From NCBI GenBank assembly GCA_963693365.1, contig CAVNZM010000005.1, positions 5,890,001 through 5,954,000 of the forward strand: 64,000 bases of DNA. The letters run 5' to 3'. The notes beneath the pieces are model-generated. The model was given only the letters and a program-made list of their open reading frames with translations, searched no databases and was not told the origin of the DNA. The DNA is from Amoebidium appalachense (taxonomy: Eukaryota > Ichthyosporea). The position numbers and the translations under genes are program-made. Below, in pieces: positions 1 to 18,089 of the stretch; within the stretch, counting starts at the first letter, position 1, and each line of letters starts with the position of its first letter.

Positions 1-1312
1 TTTCGCTAGGTTTCTAAACAACACGACTAAGTGGGGAAAGATTAAATGGGAATGTAGCAGACTCAAACCTAGAAAAAACCAAATGCCAATTTGTCAAACT
101 TGTCACATGTGTGTAGCTTTTTGTGCCAAAGGGACCGGTTTATATTATGTGAGCACCTTTGGGTCCCTTGTGTGATTGGATGAATTTCAGGCGCCACAGA
201 GCGCGGCAAATACATCAAAACAACAACCCGTGAGGACAGCTTCTATTTAAAACCAAAAGCTAACAGATTAATAAAATTGTTATATAGCAGAAATTTGCAA
301 TTTGCAAATAGATTGCCACAGGGCTTGCGCTGGAATATTGTGCGTTGCTTTTTATTGAGAAAGCGCAAAGAGAGTTCAGGATTGGATAGTTATCATGCTG
401 CGTTGATGGCTCGGCGCATGTGGTCGTTCGATTTGAGTGGCGCCAATCATCAACAACCACCTGAAAAACTTTTATGCAGGGGTCGCAGGGCCTTGCCAGC
501 TTGTGGCCAAACTTTCAAAGTATTGTAAACTACTCAACATTCAAAACAAAATCAAAAGAGGAGAGTGCACCTAGATTTATTCATCGGGGAAATTAATATT
601 AATGATATTCACAGTAATTCAAATACACGTAACCACAATGTTTTGAGTAAAATGCAACCAGATTCATCTCCGGAGGTTGAGTACGTACATAAGCTCGTCG
701 CCATGGCCCCCCAAAAAGCTGGGTTTCCCGTCGACTGGGCAGCCCTTTTGAAACACTACATGTGCGAATTTTCTAATAGTTAAAAATATTTAAAGCACTC
801 AGTTCGTATAGAAATATGTAAAGGGAAAAAAAAGAAAACTCTGAGTCTCCACACAGGCATCAACATTGATGTTGCATCCTCAGAGAAAGAAGTTCCTCTC
901 AGAATCGTACGTGCCCTTAGGAATGCGTGGGAGAGCTTTAAGACCCTTTCATTGGATTCGCACGGAAAACAATGGAGTGCGGTAAAAACAATGAATGATA
1001 GTAATGTTAATACCGTTTACTGCCATGTAAGTGCTCTGATTTGTATCACAATTGTTAATGAACTAGACATGTATCATAATGCAATATCTATATATTGTTT
1101 TGTATTTCTTTGTAGTCACTTTTCCTCTCTGCTCTCCCTGAATCTCTGCCGCTCTCCTGTTTTCGGTGCTGTACATGCAATTCCAAAACAAATCTTTTGC
1201 ACTACTTTCGGAGCTCGCCCAGGGCCCCAGTCGATCACATCGGTCACACTGATTGGCTAGACAAAGGTGTGACTGTTTGTGTATCGATTGCTGCAAAAGT
1301 TTTCAACAGCCA
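1..1312. other. Left edge, no recognisable gene
   Basis: Mixed-composition sequence without long simple repeats. The + frame is open from 784 to 1260 and, apart from a stop at 781-783, from about 565. A stretch near 856-1030 reads like ordinary protein, but I recognise no family and no exon borders can be fixed. It may be an exon or a remnant of an unrecognised gene, or chance. Confidence 0.3.
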
Positions 1313-2453
1313 TAGTGAGTCGCTTCGCGTTGATCTAGATATCTAAATACTCGGCGAATTTAGAGAACCAACATTGTGCTGTTCTCTAGAGATCTAAAAG
1401 TCTGCTCGATTAGCGTTAGAAACTGTTTTTTTTTCTTCTTTTGACTCGGTTTTATTGATCCGTTGATGAAGGCAACGTGCAGCCACAGGCTACATAACCA
1501 CCAATAGAACTGAAAAAGCCAAAGCTACAAAATAAAAATAAAGCGACAAGTGACAAAGGACACCAGCGGGCAAAACCTTAAGTGTACTTGTACATATGCG
1601 TGAAACTAGTTTGCTCCAACTAGTCATATGCATCGATGTTGACCAGACCACACTCCGCAAGAAGACATCATTACTGCTGCTTCCCAACAGGCCCCCCTCA
1701 AAACCTACCGAGGCACAGCAAGCAAGTCAGCCTCTAAAAGAGCAATGCAGACCAAATCTGAGCTAAAAACAATCCCAACGGGCCCGGCACCTAGATAACC
1801 CGGAGAAACTGCATCTAGCTCTCTGATAAGGTGGCCTAGTTGTGGCAGGACACACGGAAAAACACAATTACAGAATGCATGCAAGCAAACCCGGTCATTG
1901 CCATACGAATGGAGGCTAAGGACTGGCAGTCACTTGGAAAGCTCCCCGACGACCAAGTAGCCGCCCCTCCACTCACGCAGCGCAGAAGTAGCTGAAGAAG
2001 TTGCAGCAGCCCACCGCCAATAGGTCGCGTAGAAGCGTAGACAGCGTGTGGAAGTTACCATAGGTTGCAGTGGACCACCAGGCGTTGAAGAAACCACTTT
2101 TCAAGCGAGAAACTCCGCGAAAGGGAGATTCCCCCACACTCTCACAGCAGTAGGAATACACCAGGCCACAGCTGCAGTCACGTTCCCCTGAGTGGGACTC
2201 CCTCCCACCACAAATAGAAGAAACGAAATTTCAGCCTTTATATACCTGCCATGGTGAAGAATCGGGAAAAAAAAGTTGACGTGACAGCTAAGAGATCGAA
2301 GTGAAAGTGAAGTCCGAAACTGAATTATCTAGATTATCCAGATTTTATGCAAACTTTAACAATTTAACAGATCGATCGGATTGCGGACGTTTTATACGTA
2401 AATTTAACAATCTAGATATTTGGATATTTAGATTAACGCGAAGCGGCTCAGTA
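1313..2453. mobile_element. Probable non-autonomous DNA transposon with terminal inverted repeats
   Basis: The sequence at 1313-1337 is the inverse of 2429-2453 at 22 of 25 positions (shared core CGCTTCGCGTTRATCTA). Similarity continues inward for about 15-20 bases with mismatches. Both ends carry a TA dinucleotide, which could be a TA target duplication as in Tc1/mariner-type elements. The 1.1-kb interior has only short ORFs and no transposase that I recognise, so it would be a MITE-like or internally deleted element. The class is inferred from the ends only. Confidence 0.6.
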
Positions 2454-2507
2454 TGTACCGGCATGCATACTGCCACCCGATCGCCCACTGGCGGTATTGT
2501 AGGATAC

Positions 2508-2549
2508 GGGTGCATTGGTCTTGCCCACGGTGGGCAAGACAATGCACCC
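2508..2549. repeat. Near-perfect 20-bp hairpin
   Basis: The arms at about 2508-2528 and 2530-2549 are reverse complements apart from one bulged G; the centre is a CG-rich turn. It lies about 55 bases outside the right end of the 1313-2453 element. Its function is unknown. It is not flanked by a coding exon, so a terminator role is not supported. Confidence 0.6.
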
Positions 2550-3045
2550 CTATCCATGCAGGTCTATCCGTTCTCCTGTAGACGGTGGCCGGCCCGCCGG
2601 GCTCGTTTCCTCAGCCCGGTACCGGCGGACTGAGTTCTTTTGTGGCCAGGGCTGATGGCTGAGGGCACGCTTCGGCGGCTTCCCAAACGCCCCTGAAAGG
2701 TGGCGTGCAGAGATATTCCCGATTTACGGTACTGCCACGTGTACATGTGCACACATACTGTGTTCATGCGGCGGTATACCGGTATGCATGCTGTTTGTGG
2801 CTTGTGACTCTGCACAGTAGTACCGTGATTGCAATTGACGTGCACACTTCAGCATGCAGTGGTGGTTGTGCTTGTACTCGTTCGTTAGTGCTGCATGCGT
2901 CGTTTTTGCAGTGGCAGACAGTGGCAAATTTAACTTGTTATATGACTCAGTGCTATTTGCAGTGCAGCTCTGCCACGGCCAGCACACACATATCATTCGT
3001 TCACGTCACGGCACGTGGCGACAGAGTCGCATATCACAGTGTCAC

Positions 3046-3052
3046 GTTGTTG

Positions 3053-3114
<62 letters not shown>

Positions 3115-3409
3115 CGTGTGCGTGTGCGTGTGCGTGTGTGTGTGTGTGCACGTGCATGTGCGTGTGTGTGTGTGTGCGTTTGTGTGCGTGTGTGTGTGTG
3201 CGTTTGTGTGCGTGTGTGTAAATTTGAGATAAACTTGATACCCCTACTCTTCTTATCCAAGCCCTCCTCCCCATCCCCCCCCCCCCCCCCCCCCCCCCTC
3301 CCCCCCCTCCCCCCCCCTCCCCCCCCCCCCCCTCCTTCCTCCAAAATTCCCCTAATTATAAAATATGGCCACTCCCCCCCCCCCCACCCCCCCTCCCCCC
3401 CTCCCCCTC

Positions 3410-3440
<31 letters not shown>

Positions 3441-3570
3441 AAAAAAAAAAAAAAAAAAGAAAAAGGAAAAGAAAAGAAGAAGAAGAAGAAAGAAAGAAAG
3501 AAAAAGGCAAAAAAAAAAAAAGAAAGAATAAAAAGGTGGGGAGGTTAAAAACTTTGAAGTTTCGTATACG

Positions 3571-3612
<42 letters not shown>

Positions 3613-3643
3613 TTTCCTCTGGGGATTTTTTAAAATATGGCCA

Positions 3644-3674
<31 letters not shown>

Positions 3675-3790
3675 AAAAAAAAAAAAAAAAGGAAAAGAAA
3701 AGAAGAAGAAGAAGAAGAAAGAAAGAAAGAAAAAGAAAGAAAGAAAGAAAAAGGTGGGGAGGTTTAAAACTCCGCAACCTCATGAAAAAT
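3046..3790. repeat. (GT)n followed by C/A homopolymer blocks
   Basis: A (GT)n tract (about 3053-3112) degenerates into GTGC variants to 3220. It is followed by long C runs (3278-3345, 3400-3430, 3574-3612, 3643-3664), two of which pass directly into A runs and then AAG/AAAG-rich sequence. The block from the C run to the AAAG-rich tail occurs twice, at about 3395-3540 and 3640-3765, so part of it is a local duplication. Open frames through it (poly-His/Thr/Pro/Lys) are artefacts. Confidence 0.9.
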
Positions 3791-4097
3791 ATCGATAAAT
3801 AGCCACTACTTCAAGCACCCTCATTATCGCAACCCTTGGGTTAAACAACTACATAAATCTTCAAGGGCCGTGTGAAAACTCAGCTGAATGAATCATCTGT
3901 TGCTATTTATGGCAGTGCAACACCTCCCCGGGACGGTCCCGTTCCTTACGGAAGGGATTACATACTATTATTAGTATGCAGTGCCAGAAAACGCTGTCAA
4001 CGTGTATTTATTATGATTGGTCCGAATCGAATCCGGTTCGATCGTATTGCCCATATAAGGGAACTTTAAAAACCGTTTTTGCATGCATACGGAGCTC

Positions 4098-10135
<6,038 letters not shown>

Positions 10136-10953
10136 TTTCGTTTGAAGTTCTTTCACCAGACAACTGGTCAACAGTGTGATGGCCAAGACAACTTGCGAAA
10201 ACGCGGGGAAAAAAAAGAAAAAGAAAAAAAAGAAGGTGGGAAAAAAAAGGTAAATTTGCTAACGGAAATCACGCCGTATTCACATATCGATGACTTTGGT
10301 CAACAGCCGTTAGCAGTCCTTGAAACCTTTTCTTTTCTTTTCTTTTCTTTTCTTTTTTTTTCTATACCCGTTCTTAGTTGTGGAAATAAAATGAGGAAAA
10401 TTCAAACACACAACTGTATCAATTTCAAGCACAAAATTTCGCTCGTGGATGCCAGAAGTTCAGACAGACTTGTGGCACTGGTGTAGAGGGAAAAACGAGG
10501 AAGTTTGATCAGTTGAAGAAGAAAAAAAAACACGACGTTCATTACCGAATCGTGGCTGCAGACCTATTCATTTATCCGGGTTCAAGTGGAGGAACCGAGT
10601 GTTCTTTCTTGGCCCCCATAGCTTTTTGTGCAGGTGTCATGGATGAAAGTGGTCAGCTTCAGAGTGTGTGCTGCAGTTTCATTTGAAGGCCCACCCTATC
10701 GTGTTTTGAATCTGACTCACGTTGTGTACGTGTTTGGCAAAGCGCCAACACACGCGTACGACGCACACGCACATGCCAACGTTTCAAAGATGAAACTGAC
10801 TACGCTGTTTGATTTGTCGATGTTGCTGCAACATGTGCCGTCATCACGATCGTGTATTTTACATTTTTTGTAGTTTGGGTGGGTAAACAACGGCCCATGA
10901 TGCGGCACGCTTATGCGAGCAAACGTGTTGGGTGTTAAAGATAGGTGCATTAA
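10136..10953. other. MgtE upstream region, no recognisable gene
   Basis: This is the region 5' of the minus-strand MgtE start. It holds an A/G-rich patch (10200-10255), a TTTTC repeat (10328-10360) and otherwise mixed sequence. Short + frames exist (for example 10628-10873) but match nothing I know. Promoter elements cannot be assigned. Confidence 0.5.
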
Positions 10954-11043
10954 GGGCGTGTTTAGCAGCCGGAAAAAATCCTATTCGTGTCATTATGTGG
11001 TGTTTATTAATTTTTTTGTGAAGCGGGCTTACTAAACACGCCT
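10954..11043. mobile_element. ~88-bp MITE-like element
   Basis: Perfect 11-bp inverted ends, GGCGTGTTTAG at 10955-10965 and its complement at 11032-11042, enclose 66 bases. TAA-like bases flank both sides. G-rich ends of this kind and a 3-bp TAA duplication are compatible with Tourist/PIF-Harbinger-type MITEs. The assignment rests on these ends only. Confidence 0.45.
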
Positions 11044-11100
11044 AAACAGTGAGTAAACACAGCCTCTTTGACACAAAGAGGCTGTGTTTACTCACTGTTT
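11044..11100. repeat. Perfect 27-bp hairpin with 3-base loop
   Basis: The left arm at 11044-11070 (starting AAACAGTGAGTAAACACAGC) is the exact reverse complement of 11074-11100, with loop ACA. It adjoins the 10955-11042 element. It could be a foldback element, a microRNA-like hairpin precursor or an inverted-duplication scar. There is no coding exon nearby to terminate. Confidence 0.9.
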
Positions 11101-11379
11101 CAAATATCATCTTGAGAACGAACTCATTGGTAGCCGATCGACGAATAGTAAATTAGTATGGCTTAAGCGATTCGATTGGCTAAAAAATATATCGCGTCAG
11201 ATAGGCTGGCCTGTCGAGGCCCGGTACAAGTGACTGTGACTCATCATGTCCAGGGTTAGACAATACCCCAAAAATACCCTTAAAAATACCCCACTGCCAG
11301 AAAAAAATACCCCGCCTGGAAGAGGCTGGGGTACACTACCCTTCCTGCGTAGGGTACGTGGCCGGATAGTGGAGTGTAC

Positions 11380-11385
11380 ATATAG

Positions 11386-11424
<39 letters not shown>
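11380..11424. repeat. Long C homopolymer
   Basis: About 37 C in a row, in otherwise mixed sequence (11100-11750) that holds no recognised gene. Confidence 0.9.
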
Positions 11425-11758
11425 AAGCACCAGCTGGGGTGGGAATTCGGTGATAGGCTATTGTTTTCATGCATGGGATAGTTCGCTCGGTTATCCAGCA
11501 CTCAGCAGTCAAGTAAAATGAATTTTGGCCACCGTAATAGTAAAATTGGGGAACCTTTTGACATAATCTTAAGGTTACAATGTCATGGCCTTACAACAGT
11601 CATGGTTATTTTCGTTGTTTTTTTTTGGCGCAAAACTCCCTCCCTTCAGTCAAAACACAGCCTTCAAGTCAGTTGTCAGGTGACTCAGAGCCGGTTTTTT
11701 TTTAAGTTCTCACGTGTCACGCTTTCACCCGTGTTGTTTTTGGGCCCTTTCGCTGTAG

Positions 11759-12070
11759 GTCACTCTCTCCACGGGCAAACATGCGCTTCCTAGGGTAGCC
11801 CCTGTGGCTGCCAGCACTCGGCAGCCTGACCATCGCTTTTCAGATGGGAAGGAGCAGTCGAAGCCTGGCCCTAAAACACTCAAGTTAAGCGATTTTCTTA
11901 AACACGCTTGCGGTGGTCAAGGCAAAGAAGGCCAAGCAGTCTGGTACGGTCACCACTGAAAAGTCTGTGGGCCAGGAATCGGGTGCTAATATTTCGGTTG
12001 CCAAGGAGGTGGCGGAGGTGGTGGAGGAAAATGCAGCCGTCTCTAACCCCCCGGCCCGGGGGAAGGGGGG
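11759..12070 (+). pseudogene. Possible coding remnant with a frame break
   Basis: After a CTGTAG acceptor-like site one + frame is open to about 11960 and reads like protein (includes SKPGPKTLKLSDFLKHA). From about 11910 a second frame continues with similar Lys/Val/Glu-rich protein (includes KAKKAKQSG and SVAKEVAEVVEE) up to a G run. The two would join with a one-base frame change. I recognise no family. It may be a decayed gene, two exons with an undetected border, or chance. Confidence 0.3.
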
Positions 12071-12189
12071 GGGAGGGGGGGGGGGGGGACAACGAGAGGG
12101 ATATTACGTTGGAACTGGAAAGAAAGCCCAGTTGCCTGTAGGCGGAGGAGACAGGCAGAGAGAGAGCTGGGAGGGTAGTGAGGGAGGGG

Positions 12190-12314
12190 TGGGGGTGGGG
12201 GGGAGAGGGGGAGGCTTCGGAGAGAAAGAGAGACCGGGAGTCTCAGAGCACCGTGAGAGAGGGGGAGAGAGAGAGACAAAGAGACTCTTGGGGAGAGAGG
12301 GAGAGAGAGAAAGT

Positions 12315-12395
<81 letters not shown>

Positions 12396-12586
12396 AGAGC
12401 GAGTGATTGAAAACTGCCTGAGAGAGAGACTCGGGCGGGGGGGGGGGGGGGGGGGGGGAGGGGGGGGGAGACGGTGAGAGAGAGAGACAGAGAGACAGAG
12501 AGAGGGAGAGGAGGAAGAACGTGAAGAGAGAGAGACCGTCCGGAAAGCCTGAGGGAAGAGGGGGCGAGAGAGAGAGAGAGAGAGAA

Positions 12587-12649
<63 letters not shown>

Positions 12650-12777
12650 AAGAAAGAGAGAGACTGGGGGGGGGGGGGGGGGGGAGAGATAGAGAGATAG
12701 AGAGAGAGAGCGAAAGAAAGAGAGAGACTGGGGGGGAGGGGGAGAGAGAGAGAGGCAGAGAGAGGGAGGGAGGGAGG

Positions 12778-12826
<49 letters not shown>

Positions 12827-12860
12827 GGAGAGAGAGAGAGAAGAGAGAGAGACTTCAGAT
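12190..12860. repeat. (GA)n satellite-like block
   Basis: Nearly continuous GA/GGA purine sequence with uninterrupted (GA)n at about 12325-12392, 12595-12642 and 12781-12826. Short motifs are repeated, for example a GCGAAAGAAAGAGAGAGACT unit that recurs about 66 bases apart near 12645 and 12710. Long Arg/Glu frames here are not genes. Confidence 0.95.
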
Positions 12861-14010
12861 CTCTAGAAGGGGGTGCGCGGGCGCCCCAAGAGAGGAAGTG
12901 ACCGTAAGGGAAATCCTCAGGAGAAAGACTTATCTAAGAAACGACCACCGTTGAAGCTAGAGACACGGAGAGAACTTAGCACATAGAAATAGGTGCGAAT
13001 GTGGTGACACTAAGCAAAGCTTTTCAGCGGGCGGCGCGCTGCGCGCGCCTCAGGCTATTCATTAAAGTTAGTCAGCAACACAATGTCTCTATCCTGAGAT
13101 GAACAGGCGATTATAACACCTAAACGAAAGTTAGACTGGCTGTCTCGGGTTATAATGATGCGGGTAGGCGAGTGTGACATGCGTGCTCAGTGAAAACAAA
13201 ATCCCTGAGTTTCAAAAGCACCTGTATCAAGTGTGTTTTGGCCACGGCCATCTAGAAACACCGATGGCCGTGGTTTTGGCTTCTCACACGAGGGGCTCCC
13301 CGCCAGAGGATATATTTACATATTAGCGGATAGGTATACAAAGGTTTATCTGATCTATCCAAAGTACGTATATCCTGGAAATACCCCACCATTCGCGAGG
13401 CCAAAATGGATGACGTCACAAAACTTCGGAAAATACCCGACTTGAAACCCAAATGTCGAACCCTGATCATGTCGTATGAAGTACATGAAAGTATATTTTG
13501 ACAGCATCGATCTGCCGGTGTGTATGTGTATGTGTGCCAGTGCAGCAGGTGTGCCTTGTAACTGATAGCTTCGCTTTTTACGTGTGTGTATATAGTAGTA
13601 CACATAGACACTTGCTGATCATCCGGATCGACATTAATATTTAATCTGTCGGTCCTCGGTTTTTTGAGTGAATGATGATCAAGTGTAAGAGCATTCACTT
13701 GGCAAGTATTAATGTTGCAGAGGCTAGCTGCAGCTGCAAGCGTCGGATGCACACTGACAATTGTCTTTTCAGTGAGTCTAACCTGCAGGCTGCAGCTGCA
13801 CACATATAGGGTTGTTATCTTGCGGCACATGCACGGGGATCGTTTCAGAGTAATAGAGTTCAGAGCAATGAAAATAACGAAAATAACTAAACTTTGTGAC
13901 TACTTTAAAGTTGCTGAGATCATACGTGGTGCAAGCTGCACTATGAACACATGTACAGTGCTAGTAATTAATACATTTTTGTTGCCTTCTGCAGGGTTAC
14001 CGTAGCTACG
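12861..14010. other. Mixed-composition spacer, no recognised gene
   Basis: Moderate-complexity sequence. The minus frame 13252-13830 is open for 192 codons but has no recognisable motif, and the + strand is also open over parts of it. I would not call a gene without expression or homology evidence. Confidence 0.4.
13242..13273. repeat. Dispersed palindromic repeat, copy 1
   Basis: Arms CCACGGCCAT (13242-13251) and ATGGCCGTGG (13264-13273) enclose a 12-base loop. Read on the other strand it matches the palindrome at 42240-42277, including the loop motif GGTGTTTCTAGAT, so the two are members of one family in opposite orientation. Confidence 0.75.
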
Positions 14011-14019
14011 TCACGGCCT

Positions 14020-14629
14020 GCACTCAGGGGGGGGGGGGGGGGGGGGGGGGAGGGGGGATGATTCGAAGGGGGTATAAATAAGAACATGCACCTAAAGGTC
14101 TTTCCCGTGGATCCTCCCCCCCCTCCCCCCCCCCCCTGAACACCCCCCCTCCCACCTCTCCCTCCCCCGGGGCCCCATACTATGATATCTAGGCCCAATA
14201 TTATATGCCCCTTTCCCCCCCCCCCCCCCCCCCTCCCCCTCTCCGGATCCCCGGACCCCACTTCCCTACCCGGAGGCTCAAGAGCTCCCCCTTCCCCTTC
14301 CCCCCCCCCCCCCCCCAAAGGCTTACGGGGGCCCTTCTTCCTTGAGGGGGAGGGGGTGGGGGGTGGGGGGGGTGGGGGTGGGGGTGGGGGGAGGGGAAGT
14401 GGAAGGCAGGGGTGGATGCATGTCAGCCTAGGTGAATTAAATTGTTTAACTCCAGTGTACAGGGCTGGTCTGAATGCTTAAGAAAACAACGAGGAAATGG
14501 GGTCCAGTGGAGGTGGTGGTGGTGTTCTGTGTGTGTGTGTACACGTGCACGTATGTGTGTGGTTTTTTTGGGGGGTGAGTGGTGGTGGTGGTGGTGGTGG
14601 TGGTCACCGTGGTGGTGGTGTGTGTGTCT

Positions 14630-14667
<38 letters not shown>

Positions 14668-14700
14668 GGGGGGGGGGGGGGGGGGGGGGGGGGGGATAGA
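14020..14700. repeat. G- and C-run cluster with (GT)n
   Basis: G runs at about 14026-14050 and 14340-14395, C runs at 14110-14145, 14213-14233 and 14300-14316, TGG repeats at 14580-14605, and (GT)n followed by a G run at 14633-14695. No gene is supported. Confidence 0.85.
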
Positions 14701-15635
14701 AAGAAAAACTGCTTGTGGGTCACTGTTTTTCGTCACTGTATTTGTAACGGGCCGCTCATATTTATATAACTACTTTAAGTACACGTGTTCATTATCATAT
14801 ACGATGGCCAAATATTGAAATTTTGGCGTCGAAGTTCTTGGAGCTAAAAAAACGTTTAAAAGGGGGAAATAATAGCTTGGCCCCAAATTTACCTTGCCAT
14901 TTTTAGCGAATGTATTTTTTATTCATGAGTTCTAGTAATTCAGTGAGTGCACGTGCCTGCCTCAGGCTGATCATGACAACTGCAACACACCATTCCTACA
15001 TGGATATCAACCAAAAGAAAATAGTATATACTGTGGTGGTCTCCTAAACCTTGTTCGGCATGCGCATACATGATATTACAGTGACGCATGTGCATATTAT
15101 TGTTCTGTACACCGGAGTGTGGTGCACGTGGCTGTTTTGTGCACATGTTACAATAGCAGCACGATCTCCCTAAACTCCATGTTTACACATCCCTCACCCT
15201 GGCTCTGCCTTGTCGGTGCTCCAAAACACACACACAAATCCCCCTAGACTCAGTGCCTGCACATGGTCGCATTCACGTGCAGGTCACGTGACACATGCAA
15301 TGCCATACTGCCGTCTACAGCAACAACCACGGCAGCATGTATACCGGCCCAGCACGAAATATACTTATCGGCAGCCCACTGAACTCGCCCATTTTCTCTT
15401 TTTCATGTATGACCCTCCTTTTTTTTGTGAAATCACCCTTTTTGGCCTCCCGGTAGTGGATTTTGCACGATTTGACTTCTTTGAGGTCCAAAAACCTCAA
15501 ATTTTCCCCGGCGGGGCCGGGGAGGGAGAATTCAAAAATTGCCCGCTCGGGATATGGTACCCGGGCCTCCTTTGGGATGATCGCCAAAAAAAAAAAAAAC
15601 TTGGGGAAAACCCCCGTGGCCGGGTGGGCAGCAGC

Positions 15636-15676
<41 letters not shown>

Positions 15677-16179
15677 CCGGAAGTCGCTGAACGTGTGCTG
15701 TACTTTTGGCGAAACCGGTACTATGTAGTGCGCAGAGTGGTCTGAGTTCGCTATGAGATGTGTCCGCGGCCGCCCGGGACCAGATTCTACGGAATAAACG
15801 CTAGCAGGCCCAGATCGACTCATGGCGTATATACGTCGCCAGCATTTTATTCAATATTTCAGCCGCTACAGCTGTCAAAACCCTATACATGCTTGATTAA
15901 CGCAGAAAACAAAGACGCTCATTTTGGTATTAAGTTCTGCTACATAATAGATTTTAACGCAAACTTTCACTAAGTAGAACATTAGTGCACACCCCCTTTA
16001 TAGCAACCGAAATTCGAAATGTTGGTCTGTCTACATGTATTAAAGGGGGCCCGGCGGGTGAGGGCCTGGCCGGGGACGGGAGGCTTCGGGCCTCCGGGGG
16101 AAATGGGGGGTGGGGTGGAGGGGGTGGGGGAGAGGGGGGGGGGGGGGGGGGGAGAGGAGATCTGAGGGGGGAGAACGGG

Positions 16180-16210
<31 letters not shown>

Positions 16211-16230
16211 AGGGGGGGTAGGGAGGAGAA
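14700..16230. other. Spacer with C run (15640-15674) and G-rich block (16080-16220)
   Basis: The sequence between the runs is mixed, with short frames on both strands. Nothing is recognised as a protein domain or structural RNA. Confidence 0.5.
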
Positions 16231-16239
16231 TGGAAGGGG

Positions 16240-16462
16240 GAGGGGAGGGGGGCATGTCTGATGATCATGAGGTGACTCCCTGCGGCCGGGCGCCAGCCCG
16301 AAAGTTTTTGAGGATTTTGCATGTTTCAAAAATCATTGATGATTGTCAAACTTTTTGAAATTTTGACAACCACTGCGTTCGATCGAATTCGAAGTGGTGT
16401 GTGGAACGTGCTGTTTTATCACGAGCACATGTAGGGGCGCCGCGGGCTGCAACTTAGTAGAT

Positions 16463-16497
<35 letters not shown>

Positions 16498-16740
16498 TGA
16501 TCATTCTGGTGATCATCATCTGAGGTGCCGCTTTTTGAATTCTGTACACGTCGGCCGGGCACCAGCTGCAGCCCGAAAAAAATTGAGGATTTTGCACGTT
16601 TTCACGCTCGAAATTGAAGATTTTTACGTTGGGACTTTTGAACACCGCTCAAAGTGGGTGGAGCGTGCTGTTTAACAGTATCACGAGCACATGTAGGGGC
16701 TGCAGCTGACCTAGTGGGGGGGCGGGGGGTGGGGGGGGGT

Positions 16741-16771
<31 letters not shown>

Positions 16772-16800
16772 GGTGATCATGAGGTGTCACCCTGCCCTCT
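16240..16800. repeat. Tandem ~262-bp repeat units separated by G runs
   Basis: Two diverged units (about 16240-16461 and 16498-16714) and a partial third (about 16771-16800) share, in order, GATCATGAGGTG-like, CCGGGCRCCAGC, TTGAGGATTTTGCA, CGTGCTGTTT and CACGAGCACATGTAGGGGC, each ending in a long G run. The CACGAGCACATG motif recurs 262 bases apart. It is not coding in any consistent frame. Confidence 0.8.
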
Positions 16801-17003
16801 GCCACCGTGTGTGTGTGGGTACATATGTGTTGGCAGGGCCACATTCTAGCCACGTGCACGCGTTATGTGCGTACCTGTCTGGTTGCGTTGTCTGAGTGCC
16901 TATACTAATTATTTTACGCGTCCAGTGATATACACCATCGCGATCGGGTGCGCGTGTGCGTGCAGTGATGCATGTCACGGAGTCGTGCCACGCGTGGATG
17001 TGC

Positions 17004-17032
17004 ACATTAGGGTCCGGTCTAAATGACGTCAC
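17004..17032. repeat. Inverted repeat, left copy
   Basis: This 29-base segment (core GTCTAAATGACGTCAC) is the inverse of 19925-19953 with one mismatch. Flanking ATCTGGGCCAAGC-type bases are also shared. The pair brackets 2.9 kb rich in (GT)n. Confidence 0.8.
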
Positions 17033-17354
17033 TAATTGCGATCTGGGCCAAGCATCTGGGCAGACTGGGCCGCCGCGGGGCCGAGTATGTATGACCACCT
17101 GTACGACCAAGTGCCAAGTTTTCTTCTCGATGTTACTTAGCAATTAGTAACCAACATAGGGTAAACAAGAAACAGAAGAGCGTATACGTTCTGTATAAAG
17201 GATTTCTGCTCCCAAACTGAGGGCCGTGGACGATCGATCTATAGGCCCCATCTAACTGTGCGAAGTTCCTGTTGGGTGGTGGTCAAGCATAGGCGGATGT
17301 TATCAGATCATTGCAAGAAGGCAGCAACAGCCGAGAACAAGCTATGGCCCTCAC

Positions 17355-17450
17355 CTACAGAGCCAAAGTAGTCGTGAGGAAATTTTGCAGAAAGTGGGAG
17401 ATGCTTTCAGCGGAGTGATCTTGCAGAAGGTCTAGGGTCGTGGTACACTA
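17355..17450. repeat. Direct repeat flanking GT arrays, left copy
   Basis: Starts CTACAGAGC and includes TTTTGCRGAAAGTG and AGTGATCT. It recurs with substitutions and small indels at about 17985-18084. The two copies enclose the large GT arrays, as if the unit had been duplicated together with its microsatellite. Confidence 0.65.
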
Positions 17451-17518
17451 ATCTGTGCGAGTGTGTGTGGGTGTATGTGTCCATCTGCGTATGTGTGTGT
17501 TTGTGTGTCTGCGTTTGT

Positions 17519-17835
<317 letters not shown>

Positions 17836-17984
17836 TGTTGGAGTGTGTGTGTGTGTGTGTGTGTTCCTTGTGGGTGTGGGTGTGTGTGCACGCGCAAAAG
17901 TGTTCCTGGCGTGCACACCCGTACACGCACGAAGCACGGTGCTTTAGATCTAGAGAGGGGAGGAAAGGAGAGGGGAGGCTTTGG

Positions 17985-18084
17985 CTACAGAGCTTAAGTG
18001 AGGTTGTTTTGCGGAAAGTGCGAGACCATCTTTAGCCAGAGTGATCTAGATCTTGCAAAGAATCTAGGTTTGTGTGCACTACTG
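17985..18084. repeat. Direct repeat flanking GT arrays, right copy
   Basis: Diverged copy of 17355-17450, on the same strand. Confidence 0.65.
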
Positions 18085-18089
18085 TACGA

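Noticed and set aside
13252-13830. 192-codon minus-strand ORF
   Set aside because: No recognisable motif, no homologue that I know, and the opposite strand is also open over part of it.
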